Shown: positions 16,254-25,700 of the stretch, one piece after another
How the letters are laid out: each line of letters opens with the position of its first letter
Position numbering within the stretch: the stretch's first letter is position 1
Origin: Sphingomonas sp.
Lineage (GTDB): Bacteria > Pseudomonadota > Alphaproteobacteria > Sphingomonadales > Sphingomonadaceae
Direction of reading: 5' to 3'
DNA length: 43,143 nucleotides
Assembly: GCF_003248515.1 (NCBI RefSeq)
Contig: NZ_QFOB01000022.1
Span: forward strand, 1-43,143
Notes under the pieces: model-generated
What the model was told of the DNA's origin: nothing
Database searches by the model: none
The model's input: only the letters and a program-made list of their open reading frames with translations
Position numbers and translations under genes: made by a program

Positions 16254-17450
16254 TTAGCTCGCCTTGGCGAAGAGCTTGCGCGCCTTGCCTTCGATCTCGA
16301 GCCGCGTGTCCTGATTGGACTTCGCTCTGGCATGGGCGGTGATCCCTTGGACGAAATCGAACAGGCTTGCGGGCGGATGGCCTTCCTCCGACATCACCGA
16401 CTGGATGATCTTCGCAGTATCTGCCTTGGAGAAGCCGCTTTTCCGCAGGAAGGAATCACGGTCCTCATCGGTCCGTGCGACGATACGAGCGCGGGCGGCC
16501 TTGACGCCTTCGATGAAGCTCATCGCCGAGGAGTCGGCGAAATTCTCGAGCGCCGGTGCAGCTTCATGAGCGAAGCGGTTGGCAGCAAACTTGGAGTGCC
16601 GGATGGAGATTTCCTCGAAATTTTCGACGCCCCAAAGATTGCGATTCATACACACGGCCCGAAGGTAAAATGTCGCGATTCCCAGTGTTTTAGAGCCAAC
16701 TTCCGAGTTCCAGCAGTAGAACCCGCGGAAGAAGAGATCAGGTTCGCCATTGGGCAGTTTGCCCGCCTCGATCGGATGGGTGTCGTCGACCAGAAACAGG
16801 AAGACATCGCGATCGGATGCGTAGAGCGTGGTCGTGTCGCGGGTCACGTCGACATAGGGGTTATAGCGCATCGAACCCCAGTCGAGCACGCCGGGAACTT
16901 TCCAGCGCGTGTCCGAAACGCCGTTACCGGCAATCTTCATGACGGCCGCGACCAGTTCGTGGTCCCAGATACGGCCATAGTCGGGGCCGGTCACGGCGCG
17001 TAGTTCGGCGCGGCCCTCGTGGGTCTTCAAGAGCTTCACCTGTTCGCCGCGATGGCTGAGCAGGCCGTGCTGAAGGTTGATGCCGGCGAGCGCGGCGGGC
17101 AGGTTACGCAGATAGGAAGCGGGTGCACCAACGAGGCTCGACAACTGGCCGAAGGACCAGTTTGTCGGCGCAATGGGCTCGGCCTCGCCTGGGACGATCA
17201 GGCTGAGGCGCTCGGCATTGTCCATGCTGGCCTCGACACGCACGTCGCGGCTTTCGACGATGCGGGTTCGGGCACGGTCCGCGCGGGCGCGCACGCTGTC
17301 ATAGAGGTCGTCGAGCGACAGGAACTTCTCGTCGTCGGGCCGGGAATACCATTCGGACGAAACGCGACCGATATTGCGGCCTCGGGAGATATCGACCTTG
17401 TAGGCGCCGGAGACCTGGGGCGCATGGGTTGGAGAGGCGAGCGTTGCCAT
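16254..17450 (-). CDS. DUF932 family protein, 398 aa
   Basis: ATG 17450 with AAGGAG 8 nt upstream; a polypurine tract lies 45 nt above (17495-17518). The protein matches DUF932 (phage/plasmid-like TIGR03299 group): WSFGQLSSLVGAPASYLRNLP, LLKTHEGRAELRAVTGPDYGRIWDHELV, DVTRDTTTLYASDRDVFLFLVDD, LFFRGFYCWNSEVGSKTLGIATFYLRAVCMNRNLWG (by segment), ISIRHSKFAANRF. Length fits the family (350-420 aa). DUF932 genes are a constant companion of conjugative plasmids and ICEs in proteobacteria; their activity has not been defined. It heads a short operon with the zinc-ribbon-like gene. Confidence 0.85.
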   Translation of the reverse strand: MATLASPTHAPQVSGAYKVDISRGRNIGRVSSEWYSRPDDEKFLSLDDLYDSVRARADRARTRIVESRDVRVEASMDNAERLSLIVPGEAEPIAPTNWSFGQLSSLVGAPASYLRNLPAALAGINLQHGLLSHRGEQVKLLKTHEGRAELRAVTGPDYGRIWDHELVAAVMKIAGNGVSDTRWKVPGVLDWGSMRYNPYVDVTRDTTTLYASDRDVFLFLVDDTHPIEAGKLPNGEPDLFFRGFYCWNSEVGSKTLGIATFYLRAVCMNRNLWGVENFEEISIRHSKFAANRFAHEAAPALENFADSSAMSFIEGVKAARARIVARTDEDRDSFLRKSGFSKADTAKIIQSVMSEEGHPPASLFDFVQGITAHARAKSNQDTRLEIEGKARKLFAKAS

Positions 17451-17494
17451 GGGGAATCTCCTTGGAATGGGCCCGATCCACCTCGGACCGGCCA

Positions 17495-17518
17495 CTCCTT
17501 CCCTTCCCCCTTCCCTCC
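17495..17518 (-). promoter_or_regulatory. Backbone polypurine leader tract 4
   Basis: The longest of the set, 24 purines in a row on the minus strand (core GGAGGGAAGGGGGAAGGG), 45 nt before the DUF932 ATG. The surrounding bases (ccat-ggc on one side, ggcc-ac on the other) resemble those around tract 6. Confidence 0.55.
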
Positions 17519-17691
17519 ATGGCTTGCTGCGCAATCGATTGAGATCCGTCCGCAGCAGGTGGTGACAGACATCGGCATCTATGCTGAACCGTTGGGTGCT
17601 TCCGGTCCATGCGAGCTTCGCCCGCCTTGGGGCGCTCGCGCACAAGGTCGAGAACAGGCTTTCAGCTATTCAATTGGTGGCCAGCCGGTTT

Positions 17692-18159
17692 TCACATGTC
17701 TGGAATATCGGGGCCGATCTCATCCGCGAACCTGCGAGTCAGTCGAACAAGATCGTCGAAATCGCGTTGGCTCCAACTCGCGAAAATCGCCAGCGCCATT
17801 CGCTCACGCGCACGGTCAATCCGGTCGGTCATCGCCTTGCCCTTAGACGTGATCGTCGCTTCACGGATGCGTCGGTCACTCGCGTTTCCTTGGCGATCGA
17901 CCAGGCCGAGACTTTCGAGCTTTGCGATCTGACGGCTGACGGTGGTGTAGTCCCGGCCGACCCGATCGGCGAGATCCACTACTCCGATCGGTCCGAGCCG
18001 CTCGATCATGACCAGCAATGGGAACAGCGCCCGATCGAGGGAAATTCCTGCCTGACGCACCATGGCTTCGTCGCGCTGCGGACGGTTCATCACACTCACA
18101 ATGTCGAGAAATGCACCATGGAGTTCCCGCAGCCGCGCACCGATATGTGTATTATGCAC
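17692..18159 (-). CDS. MarR family transcriptional regulator, 155 aa
   Basis: Start is GTG 18159 with GGAG 11 nt upstream; no other in-frame start fits before residue 24. The winged helix is clear: LGPIGVVDLADRVGRDYTTVSRQIAKLESLGLVDRQGNASDRRIREATITSKG (residues about 55-107, by segment), with the DRR wing motif, flanked by the long dimerisation helices. Length is normal for MarR. It is divergent from the FAD monooxygenase at 18221 and probably represses it and itself, with a phenolic or other aromatic ligand as inducer. An inverted pair of 16-bp elements brackets the intergenic region; one arm overlaps this gene's first codons. Confidence 0.85.
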   Translation of the reverse strand: MHNTHIGARLRELHGAFLDIVSVMNRPQRDEAMVRQAGISLDRALFPLLVMIERLGPIGVVDLADRVGRDYTTVSRQIAKLESLGLVDRQGNASDRRIREATITSKGKAMTDRIDRARERMALAIFASWSQRDFDDLVRLTRRFADEIGPDIPDM

Positions 18160-18210
18160 TTTTAAATTGACTCCATTTAGCCCGCCAGATTATATGCATA
18201 TTACACATAT
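18143..18210. promoter_or_regulatory. Divergent marR / monooxygenase promoter-operator
   Basis: ATATGTGTATTATGCA (18143-18158) and its inverse TGCATATTACACATAT (18195-18210) match at 15 of 16 positions, with centres 52 bp apart, about five helical turns. Between and over them lies a sigma-70 type promoter for the monooxygenase: TTGACT (18167-18172), 17 bp, TTATAT (18190-18195). On the opposite strand a perfect TATAAT (18194-18189) could serve marR, though its -35 is poor. The right arm covers the -10/+1 of the monooxygenase. Confidence 0.65.
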
Positions 18211-18220
18211 GGAGATGGCG

Positions 18221-19723
18221 ATGACAGGGCGATTTACTGCCGACGTGCTGATTTGCGGCGCCGGTGCGGCCGGCCTGACGCTCGCGATCGAACTCGCGCG
18301 GCGGGGCGTTTCGTTCCGATTGATCGAGAAGCTGGACGATCCGTTTCGCGGTTCGCGCGGAAAAGGCATTCAGCCGCGCACCCAGGAGGTATTCGAGGAT
18401 ATCGGTATTTTGGATCGCGTGGTCGCCGTCGGCGGCTTCTATTCCCCGCAGCGCGAGTACCACGACGATGGCAGCTTTACTGATTCCGATATCGTTGAGC
18501 ATGTCGAGCCGACGCTGGCGGAACCCTATCATCTTCCGCTGATGGTGCCGCAATTCCTGACCGAGGCGGTGATGCGCGAGCGTCTGGTCGAGCTTGGTCA
18601 CGTGCCCGTGTTCGGCTGCGAACTGATCGGCCTCGAGGAGGATCCCGATGGCGTGACGGTTCAGCTGTTCAGCAAGGCGGGCAAGCAAAGCGCTCGGGTG
18701 CGCTGGCTTGTGGGCGCCGATGGCGGCCGCAGTTTCATACGCCACATCCTCGACATCGGTTTCCCTGGCAAGACGCTTGGCGTCCGCGCCATCGTTGCCG
18801 ATGTCTCGCTGACAGGCCTCGCACGCGATGTTTGGCACCGGTTCGCGGAAGGGGACATGGCGCGACAAATCTCGCTCTGCCCACTCGCGGGCACCGACAT
18901 GTTCCAGTTGCAGGGGCCTATTCCACGTGACGGCGAGGTGGATCTGTCCGCCGAAGGCTTAACTGCCCTGCTGGCGGAACGCACCGGCCGCAACGACATC
19001 CTCATCCACTCGGTGTCCTGGGCGTCGGCCTTTCAGATGAACGCCCGCCTCGCGGAGCGCTATCGCGTCGGTCGCATATTCCTTGTGGGCGATGCCGCTC
19101 ACATCCATCCGCCGACCGGCGGGCAAGGCCTCAACACGAGTGTGCAGGACGCGTATAATCTGGGATGGAAGCTGGCCTCTGTAGTGCGCGGCGCACCGGA
19201 TGCGTTACTCGACACCTACGAGGAGGAGCGTCGTCCAGTCGCCGCCAACATGCTTGGCCTCGCCACCAGGCTTCTCGAGTCGGCCAAACGAGGCGATATG
19301 CGGCGCGGTCGTGAGGTGCACCAGCTCGACATCGGTTATCCGGAATCGGGGCTCGCGCTCGAAAAACCGGAGCGACGCGGCGGTCTACTCGCGGGAGACC
19401 GCGCACCCGACGCACCAATTCGTGGCTCCGCAGGTCAACCCATTCGCCTGTTCGAGTTGCTCAAAGGCCCGCATTGGACGCTTATCGGCTATGACGTAGC
19501 GCGGGAGGATGTACCTGCTCGCCGAGGGCTTCACATACATATTTTCGGGCAACGCGGCGACCTTGAGGATGACGCTGGCAACTTCAGGAGCGCCTATGGG
19601 ATTGGGCCTGGCGACTGGGTACTTGTTCGTCCGGACGGTTATGTCGGTGCCATCGTCTCTTCGGCGACGATCGCGGCCTTGGAACCTTACCTGCAATCGG
19701 TAGGCCTCGCTCGCACAGAATGA
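18221..19723 (+). CDS. FAD-dependent aromatic monooxygenase (group A, phenol-hydroxylase/PgaE-like), 500 aa
   Basis: ATG 18221 chosen, with GGAG at 18211-18214. Motifs of class A flavin hydroxylases: nucleotide-binding GAGAAG (13-18), NADPH/FAD motif GADGGRS (165-171) and GDAAHIHPPTGGQGLN (290-305). After these comes the C-terminal thioredoxin-like domain of the phenol hydroxylase / TfdB / PgaE branch (GLLAGDRAPDAPIRG ... VRPDGYVGAI). It would hydroxylate an aromatic or polyketide ring with NAD(P)H and O2 in the cytosol; the substrate cannot be read from sequence. The C-terminal redox-active Cys typical of thioredoxins is absent, as is usual in this branch. Regulated by the adjacent marR. A decayed duplicate of its last ~25 codons lies downstream at about 20085-20150. 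Confidence 0.85.
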   Translation: MTGRFTADVLICGAGAAGLTLAIELARRGVSFRLIEKLDDPFRGSRGKGIQPRTQEVFEDIGILDRVVAVGGFYSPQREYHDDGSFTDSDIVEHVEPTLAEPYHLPLMVPQFLTEAVMRERLVELGHVPVFGCELIGLEEDPDGVTVQLFSKAGKQSARVRWLVGADGGRSFIRHILDIGFPGKTLGVRAIVADVSLTGLARDVWHRFAEGDMARQISLCPLAGTDMFQLQGPIPRDGEVDLSAEGLTALLAERTGRNDILIHSVSWASAFQMNARLAERYRVGRIFLVGDAAHIHPPTGGQGLNTSVQDAYNLGWKLASVVRGAPDALLDTYEEERRPVAANMLGLATRLLESAKRGDMRRGREVHQLDIGYPESGLALEKPERRGGLLAGDRAPDAPIRGSAGQPIRLFELLKGPHWTLIGYDVAREDVPARRGLHIHIFGQRGDLEDDAGNFRSAYGIGPGDWVLVRPDGYVGAIVSSATIAALEPYLQSVGLARTE

Positions 19724-19758
19724 TAGCCCGTACTTCCGGCCATCACCTCATGCTTTGA

Positions 19759-20030
19759 CCGAAGCAGGTCACTCCTCTCGTCGAGATCGTGAGCCGCAGC
19801 GACAGCATCCTCGGACTCGTTCAGGCGATGAAATCCGGTATCGGCATCGCGCCCCTTGCCGCGCCGAGCGCTGAAGAAGCTGGCCTGGTTGTGGTGCTGG
19901 GCCAGGTCCTCTCTTGGCCCGAACCGGGAAGTTCCTGCCTCATCTCGCGCTGCGCAATGCGCCCAGGATCACGGCGTTCTTCGATTTCATCGGCCGCGAA
20001 AAGCAGGCGATGCGGAGGATCTTCGGGTGA
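19759..20030 (+). pseudogene. LysR-type regulator, C-terminal remnant with frameshift
   Basis: The frame from 19759 reads VTPLVEIVSRSDSILGLVQ then AMKSGIGIAPLA, the typical end of a LysR effector domain. After about 19915 the homology jumps frame: a different frame reads GKFLPHLALRNAPRITAFF then DFIGREKQAMRRIFG and stops at TGA 20028-20030, exactly where a LysR protein would end. The helix-turn-helix half is missing (a stop lies at 19756-19758). It is therefore a broken C-terminal fragment, probably of a regulator that once served the monooxygenase. Confidence 0.7.
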
Positions 20031-20084
20031 TCTTATAGATCGAAAATGGATTGCCACGCGTCGAAGTGGCGGCGGATTTTTTCC

Positions 20085-20160
20085 ACTCGGGCGGCTATGG
20101 TGGTACCATCATCCCTTCGGCAACGATCGCGGCTTTGAGCCCTGCATAAAATGGGGCCGG
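20085..20160 (+). pseudogene. Decayed duplicate of the monooxygenase 3' end
   Basis: The stretch ggctatggtggtaccatcat and what follows (20094-20150) aligns base for base, with substitutions, to 19637-19693 in the intact monooxygenase: GYxGxIxxSATIAAL is shared, then a stop appears three codons later. A second monooxygenase copy, or the same gene before a duplication, once ended here. The intervening LysR fragment suggests a monooxygenase-lysR-monooxygenase arrangement that has eroded. Confidence 0.6.
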
Positions 20161-20174
20161 GCGGCGGCGAGATT

Positions 20175-20879
20175 TCAGCCAGTCTTTTGTTGCCGCCATT
20201 CATAGAGGAGATGCGCGTCAGGATCATATTCCGACCCGATGGAAATGCGGACAAACCGGCCATCGCATGCAAAGGCGGACGCACGTGGGAAGCTGAGATA
20301 GGATTTGCCTTCCAGGATCAAGTCGCCCGAACGTACCTTGATGATAGCCCTCGTGGTGCCCCGCGCCCGGTGCCCGGATGGAGCAGCGACCAGCGTCAAC
20401 GCGTCGCCGGCCTTTACCTGCTTTTTGAATGCCGCCAGGGACATTACCGTATCGACCGGATTCTGCAGTCCGTTTCGTTTGGCAAGTGCTGCCCAGTAAG
20501 ACTGCCCTATACGAGCTTCGCAATAGAAGGAGCAGGACCAGAAGTCCTGCAGAGGATTGGTGCGGGTGAAGCCGAAGCGTTCCATCTGATCCCGGATCGC
20601 CACCTGTACGCTTTCCTGGGAGTCTCTATCGGTGAGGTCCTCCGGCCAGTTGAGGATTTCGGCAATGATCTTGCGTCCCCCTGCGAACTTCTCAGTACGG
20701 ATTGCAAAGGAAGCATTGGGAAAACAGCCCGCGAGATGCGGCTCGATGCGTGCAGCGAGCGTGGCGAGATTTTCCCCAGGCCGATAGAGATCGCCCTGAT
20801 AGTGGAAATTGCCGCGATCGTCATACGGGGTTTGGCTATACAGGCGCGCGGGCGCGCCCGACGAAGTGACGTCGGTCAT
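20175..20879 (-). CDS. Hypothetical protein, possible LPD29-type domain, 234 aa
   Basis: ATG 20879 with AAGGAG 7 nt upstream. Residues ~35-110 (LATLAARIEPHLAGCFPNASFAIRTEKFAGG, then IAEILNWPEDLTDRDS) resemble the large-polyvalent-protein-associated LPD29 domain, which occurs on phage and ICE proteins; this is a tentative match from the FPxxxFxIRxxxxxGG pattern. The C-terminal half (ALTLVAAPSGHRARGTTRAII, VRSGDLILEGKSYLSFPRASAFACDGRFVRISIG) is beta-rich and unassigned. Its start is 49 nt downstream of the stop of the 219-aa gene, so they may be cotranscribed. It is the last backbone gene before the monooxygenase cargo. Confidence 0.65.
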   Translation of the reverse strand: MTDVTSSGAPARLYSQTPYDDRGNFHYQGDLYRPGENLATLAARIEPHLAGCFPNASFAIRTEKFAGGRKIIAEILNWPEDLTDRDSQESVQVAIRDQMERFGFTRTNPLQDFWSCSFYCEARIGQSYWAALAKRNGLQNPVDTVMSLAAFKKQVKAGDALTLVAAPSGHRARGTTRAIIKVRSGDLILEGKSYLSFPRASAFACDGRFVRISIGSEYDPDAHLLYEWRQQKTG

Positions 20880-20927
20880 TTCAAGTCTCCTTGGATATTG
20901 GTTTCCGCCCTTCGCGGGCGGGACGTG

Positions 20928-21587
20928 TCAGGCGACTGGAACAGACGCCTCGATATCGGTCGCGAGCGACCGCCGGGCTTCGACCCAGTCGAGATATCCC
21001 AACCGGGTGTCGTCATTGGCGACCTCGATCTTCCAGTCGTCGACCGGATAAGCGGGATCGTCACCCCAGGGATCCGCCCGGATCATGAGATTTGCGCCTG
21101 CGAGCGCCTTGGACAGCGCCTCGCGCGTCGTCTCGATGATAATCCGGTCGGCGAAGACCACGCCCCAGCCACCACCGAAACTGTCGCGATAAGGTCGGCT
21201 ACAGCTGAGACTCCATTCGAACCCGATCGCGCTATCGCCAAGCGAAACCGCGCAACAACGCTGGATCAGCGCAGCGATCGGGGCCGGCTGGAAGTCGGTC
21301 GTGCTGAAGATGCTGACCGTACAGATCCTCGGATCATCAGCCGAATTCGCAACGCGCAGATCGGCGCCAAAGTCGGGAAAGGCGGCATCGTCAAAGATCG
21401 ACCTGAAGCCGCTGGACAGATCATCCTGTGTTTTCGGCGGGAAGATTGCGCGGAACTCGGGGCTGACCGAGCTGGGCTCGAAGCCAGCAGATAGATCGGC
21501 GGAGAGTTGCCAGGCTTCCTCGATCAGCGCAGCTTCGTCGATTGAGCAGATGAAGGCGAAGGAGCCCTGAACGTAGCTATCGGCCAT
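20928..21587 (-). CDS. Hypothetical backbone protein, 219 aa
   Basis: ATG 21587 with GGAG 7 nt upstream; polypurine tract 5 lies 56 nt above it. The sequence is acidic and soluble, with conserved-looking segments (YVQGSFAFICSIDEAALIEEAW, FEWSLSCSRPYRDSFGGGWGVVFADRIIIETTREAL, PVDDWKIEVANDDTRLGYLDWVEARR). No signal peptide or known catalytic motif. It is the first gene of a pair with the 234-aa protein. Such proteins are common near ParB and strawberry-notch genes on sphingomonad plasmids, but I cannot name a family. Confidence 0.6.
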   Translation of the reverse strand: MADSYVQGSFAFICSIDEAALIEEAWQLSADLSAGFEPSSVSPEFRAIFPPKTQDDLSSGFRSIFDDAAFPDFGADLRVANSADDPRICTVSIFSTTDFQPAPIAALIQRCCAVSLGDSAIGFEWSLSCSRPYRDSFGGGWGVVFADRIIIETTREALSKALAGANLMIRADPWGDDPAYPVDDWKIEVANDDTRLGYLDWVEARRSLATDIEASVPVA

Positions 21588-21642
21588 AGATTTTCTCCAT
21601 GAGGGAATTGCGCGGGCCAATCACCGCGCCCTCCATCGGCGC

Positions 21643-21660
21643 TCTCCCTCCCCTCCCTTT
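21643..21660 (-). promoter_or_regulatory. Backbone polypurine leader tract 5
   Basis: Minus-strand AAAGGGAGGGGAGGGAGA, 56 nt before ATG 21587. It shares GGGAGGGGAGGGAG with tract 7. Confidence 0.55.
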
Positions 21661-21754
21661 GACTTGCGCAGCGAATACGGGCACTCGTTCGTTTACGCTT
21701 GCGCAAGCAGGCATGGTTCAAGACCACTATCTCCAGCCAGAAGAAGGAAGTTGA

Positions 21755-22717
21755 ATGGCCGAGACCGAACAATCGGGCGTCATGTCTTTGACCGTGACGC
21801 TGCTCAGCGCCTATTTCGCCAACAACACCGTGCCGAGCAGTGAATTACCCGCATTGGTCGAAGGGACACGCAAGGCATTGCTGGGGGATGCGACCAGCGT
21901 TGCCGTCCCCGACGAGGCGCAGGTCGAAGCCGCGCCAGCTGAAACACCCGCTCCAGCAGCACCAAACGAAGAAACAGCGGCTGCTGAGCCAGAGTTCAAA
22001 CCTGTCGTATCGATCGACGAAAGTCTGGCATCAACTGATCATATTCTGAGCCTGATCGACGGCAAGCCCTACAAGGCGTTGAAGCGCCATCTGTCGACCC
22101 ACGGTCTTACGCCCGCCGAATACAGGAAGCGCTATAATCTTCCTTCGGATTATCCGCTGGTTGCGCCGGGCTATTCCGCGGCGCGCCGCGAAGTGGCTCT
22201 GAAGCTTGGCCTTGGCGGCAAGCGCAAGGCTGGTGCCGCAGAACCTGAGGCAACCCCGGAGGATAATTCGGCGTCAGTACCAGCACCTGCTCCAGTTGAA
22301 GTAGCCGCCGAAAAGCCTGCGCCCGTTCGCAAGGCGCGCACGAAAGCCACAAAAGCGTCTGCTACGGCGAAGAAGACAAAGCCCAAGACCGCAGATGGCA
22401 CTGACAAGCCTATCGTCGCCGCAGGACCGGTAGTAGCGTCGCCGAGTGAGCCAGCGCCGGTAGTCGAACCGGTTGCCACCAAAGCGGTGCCAGAGAAGAA
22501 AGCCTCCACTGGCGGCGCCCGTGCCAAAGCTGCTGCGGCAAAGGCACCGCCAAAGACGTCGAAGGCCAAGAACACGAACAACAAGCCCAAACCTGCTCCG
22601 ACCGATGCTGTCGTCAAGCCCAAGCGTGTTCGCGCGAAGAAAGTCGAGCCGGCATCGGCAGCGCCGCCTGAAACAGCCTCTCTCGAAGCAACTCCCGCCG
22701 AGGCACCTGCTGAGTGA
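21755..22717 (+). CDS. Ros/MucR-like regulator with zinc ligands lost and a histone-H1-like tail, 320 aa
   Basis: ATG 21755 with AAGGAA 7 nt upstream. The N-terminal ~155 residues follow Ros/MucR, the alphaproteobacterial zinc-finger silencers: LTVTLLSAYFANNTVPSSELPALV at the start, then DGKPYKALKRHLSTHGLTPAEYRKRYNLPSDYPLVAPGYSAARREVALKLGLG (by segment). The usual zinc cysteine is Ser (SLID instead of CLED/CLEC) although H112 and H116 remain, so the finger probably folds without zinc, as in some Mesorhizobium Ros homologues. Residues ~160-320 are an Ala/Lys/Pro-rich, H1- or AlgP-like tail (KARTKATKASATAKKTKPK). Normal MucR is ~140-150 aa. It likely coats AT-rich or foreign DNA, or controls the element itself; convergent with the helicase gene. 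Confidence 0.8.
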   Translation: MAETEQSGVMSLTVTLLSAYFANNTVPSSELPALVEGTRKALLGDATSVAVPDEAQVEAAPAETPAPAAPNEETAAAEPEFKPVVSIDESLASTDHILSLIDGKPYKALKRHLSTHGLTPAEYRKRYNLPSDYPLVAPGYSAARREVALKLGLGGKRKAGAAEPEATPEDNSASVPAPAPVEVAAEKPAPVRKARTKATKASATAKKTKPKTADGTDKPIVAAGPVVASPSEPAPVVEPVATKAVPEKKASTGGARAKAAAAKAPPKTSKAKNTNNKPKPAPTDAVVKPKRVRAKKVEPASAAPPETASLEATPAEAPAE

Positions 22718-22722
22718 GGCAC

Positions 22723-22752
22723 CGATCCGGGCGCGAGATCGTGCCCGGATCG
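22723..22752. terminator. Bidirectional hairpin between mucR-like and helicase genes
   Basis: CGATCCGGGC (22723-22732) pairs perfectly with GCCCGGATCG (22743-22752) around a 10-nt loop, in the 56-nt gap between two convergent genes. There is no T-run on either side, so intrinsic termination is only suggested. Confidence 0.45.
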
Positions 22753-22773
22753 TCCTCTGCTCGTCAATGTTGG

Positions 22774-25700
22774 TCAGATCCGTGTCATGGTGAGCACGGC
22801 CTCGACGATTTCTTGCGTACGGTCGGCGGGGATAAACAGCCTGGTCTTGTAGGCGATGACCTCGCTGAACACGCCGCGGGCCTTCAGTCGCTCGCGATCT
22901 TCGGGTCGATAATTACGGATTTCGAGCCGACGCGTGCCGTTGACCAGTGCTGTCGCGAGCATCGCCCCTCCCAGCCCCGGTATCGCGATCCCCGAACCCT
23001 TCTGTGCAGCAGCGCATAATTCTGCTGCCGATAGTTCGACCATTCCGTCCAGCCCGAAAGCCGCTTCCAGTTCGGGCATCGCTGCAGGCGGAATCAAACG
23101 GCCCAGGATCGACATGCCCTCGCCATCATCGATCCGCCAGACGCGCACATCGTCTTGCGGAAGCCTATGCCAGACCGGCAGGAGGAGACCGGTCGCCACA
23201 CTTACCGTCTCGATATCGACCTTGGTCTCGGCCTCGGTCGCCTCGGCCTCCCAGAGGGGACCGAACTCCTCGCGATCGATCCGCTCCCAATGACTGTTCC
23301 ACAGCGCTGTCTCATGCATCCGGGAGGAACCGGTCGGGCGGATGAGCTGACACATCGGGATGATGCGGCCTTCCTCGTCCGTGATCGACCAGGACGGTAC
23401 CTGCAGGGCGATGCGCTTCGAGCGCCGGTTTCGGAGGAAAGCGATCTCGCGCGTTCCCTCCCAGATCTGCATCAGCCTGTTCCAGCGGGTGACCGAGGGG
23501 CGCAGGTGAAGCTCAAGCCGTAGCATCTTTGTCTCGGCGGCCGTGATCGGATCCGTGCGCAGGACGTGCTCGGACTTCACGACGATCCGCTCGGCACGGA
23601 TTGTCTCGACGCCTACATCCAGCGTCCCCGCCTCGCGTGCTGCGTCGACGCGCGCCTGGATAAGGCCCATATATTCGTCGAAAATGGCATTCTGGGTGAC
23701 GATCCGGAGAGCGAGGATCCGATTCAGCCAGCGCTGGATGGGCGGGAGTTTTTCGAGCAGCGCCCCATTTTCGTCGGTGAGCTTAAGACCGGTCATGCCC
23801 TGGAAATCGCCGAGGTTGACGCTGGACAGCTTGCTCGCGTGGAGAAGGTGATACCATTGCGTCAGGGCCTCGCGTGCGTAGTCGCTTTCCAAATTGTCGG
23901 CGGGATCAAAGAGATTTTGCCCTCCGGTCTGGCGCTGTCCGCGAGTCAGTGCCCCCAGACTGTCAAGGCGGCGAGCGATGGTCGAGATGAACCGTCGCTC
24001 ACCCTTGCAGTTGGTTGTGACCGGTCGGAAAACGGGCGGCACGCTCTGGTTGGTACGATGTGTTCGTCCCAACCCCTGGATTGCGACGTCGGCACGCCAA
24101 CCCGGCTCGAGCAGAAAATGGACCCGGCGCTTGTCGGCCGTCTTACAGCCGAGATCGGCATGGTAGGAACGGCCCGTGCCACCGGCGTCCGAAAATACGA
24201 GGATCGGCTTGCGTCCATCCATGAACGCCTGGGTTTCGGCGATGTTCGCGCGCGCGCCCCGGCGTTCAAGCTTCTGACATCCGTCGCTGCCGATCACGAT
24301 GCGACGCGATCGGCCCGTGACTTCCGCCACCCGTGCCGTTCCAAAATGTGCGAGCAGCGCGTCGAGCGCGGCCGGCACCCGGGGCATCGCACAAAGCTCC
24401 TCGATCAACGCATCGCGGGCGGCAATGGCTTCTGCACATTCGACCATATTGCCTGCTGCGTCCCGCATGGGTTCGGACCGAAGCGATCCGTCGCTGGTCG
24501 CAAGCACCCGCATCTGCTGTGTGGGGAACGCGTTCTTGAGATAGTCGATGAGGGTTGCACGGGGAGATAGTTCTAAATCGAGGTGCGCGCGCTCTTCAGC
24601 CGAGAGTTCAGCCAGGCGTCGGTCAAGGATGGCCTCGGCTGTGCTGACCAATTGAATGACGGCAACATTGCCGGCAGCGAGTTCGACCTCGATCGCTTCG
24701 AAAACGGTCGGCATCTTCATCGAGATCAGGAGCGCCGACCAGAAGCGTTGCTTTGAACTTTCGAACCGGCTGAGTGCCGAGCCCTTGGCCATGGCGTTAA
24801 GCGTCCGCCCAGATGCGCGATCGACGATATTGGCGGCCTCGAGCGCAGCGGTCAGGTTACGGTGCACGATGGCCCAGGCGTCGGCGTAGGCATCATAGAC
24901 CTCAATCTGGGCGGCTGTCAGCCTGTGCTCGAGCGGGTCATATTCTACGCCTGCAAAGCTCAATGCACGCGCAGTGTAGAGGCCCATTGCCTTGGTGTCG
25001 CGCGCGACGATCTCCATCGCGGCAATGCCGCCTTCATCCATGGCGCAAAGAAAAGCGTCGCGATCCTGGAAGGCGGTCCCCGGCCCCCACAGGCCCAGCC
25101 GGGCAGTGTAGCTCAGATTTTCCGGCTTGGTCGCGCCGGTGGCAGACACATAGATGATGCGGGCGCGTGGCAGCGCGATCTGCAGGCGAACTCCGGCCAG
25201 CCCCTGTTCCGATCCCTTTGCCGCACCAAATTCGGTTTCCGTGCCGGCAGCATTGCCGAGAGCATGGGATTCATCGAGCAGGATCACGCCTTCGAAATCG
25301 GGGCCCGCCCAGTCGAGCAGTTGCTGCAGGCGTGACGCGCGGTCATGACGCTGGGAGCGCAGCGTTGCATAGGTGAGGAACAGGATGCCGCTGTCCATGC
25401 TGACCTGCTCGCCAAGCGGAAAGGCGTCGAGTGGCTGGATGTCGATCGGCACACCGCCCAGCGCGCTCCAGTCCCGGCGCGCGTCCTCGATCAGGGCTGA
25501 ACTACGGGAAATCCAGATCGCCTGGCGTCGACCCCGATTCCACTGATCGAGAATGATGCCGGCACCTTCGCGCCCCTTTCCGACGCCGGTGCCGTCAGCG
25601 ATGAAGAAGCCAGTCCGATAAACCGCGCCTTCGGGATCCTCATGAAGTTGGTCACCCGCTTTGTTGGGTGCGAAGGTGCCCGGCAGATCGCGTTCGCAGG

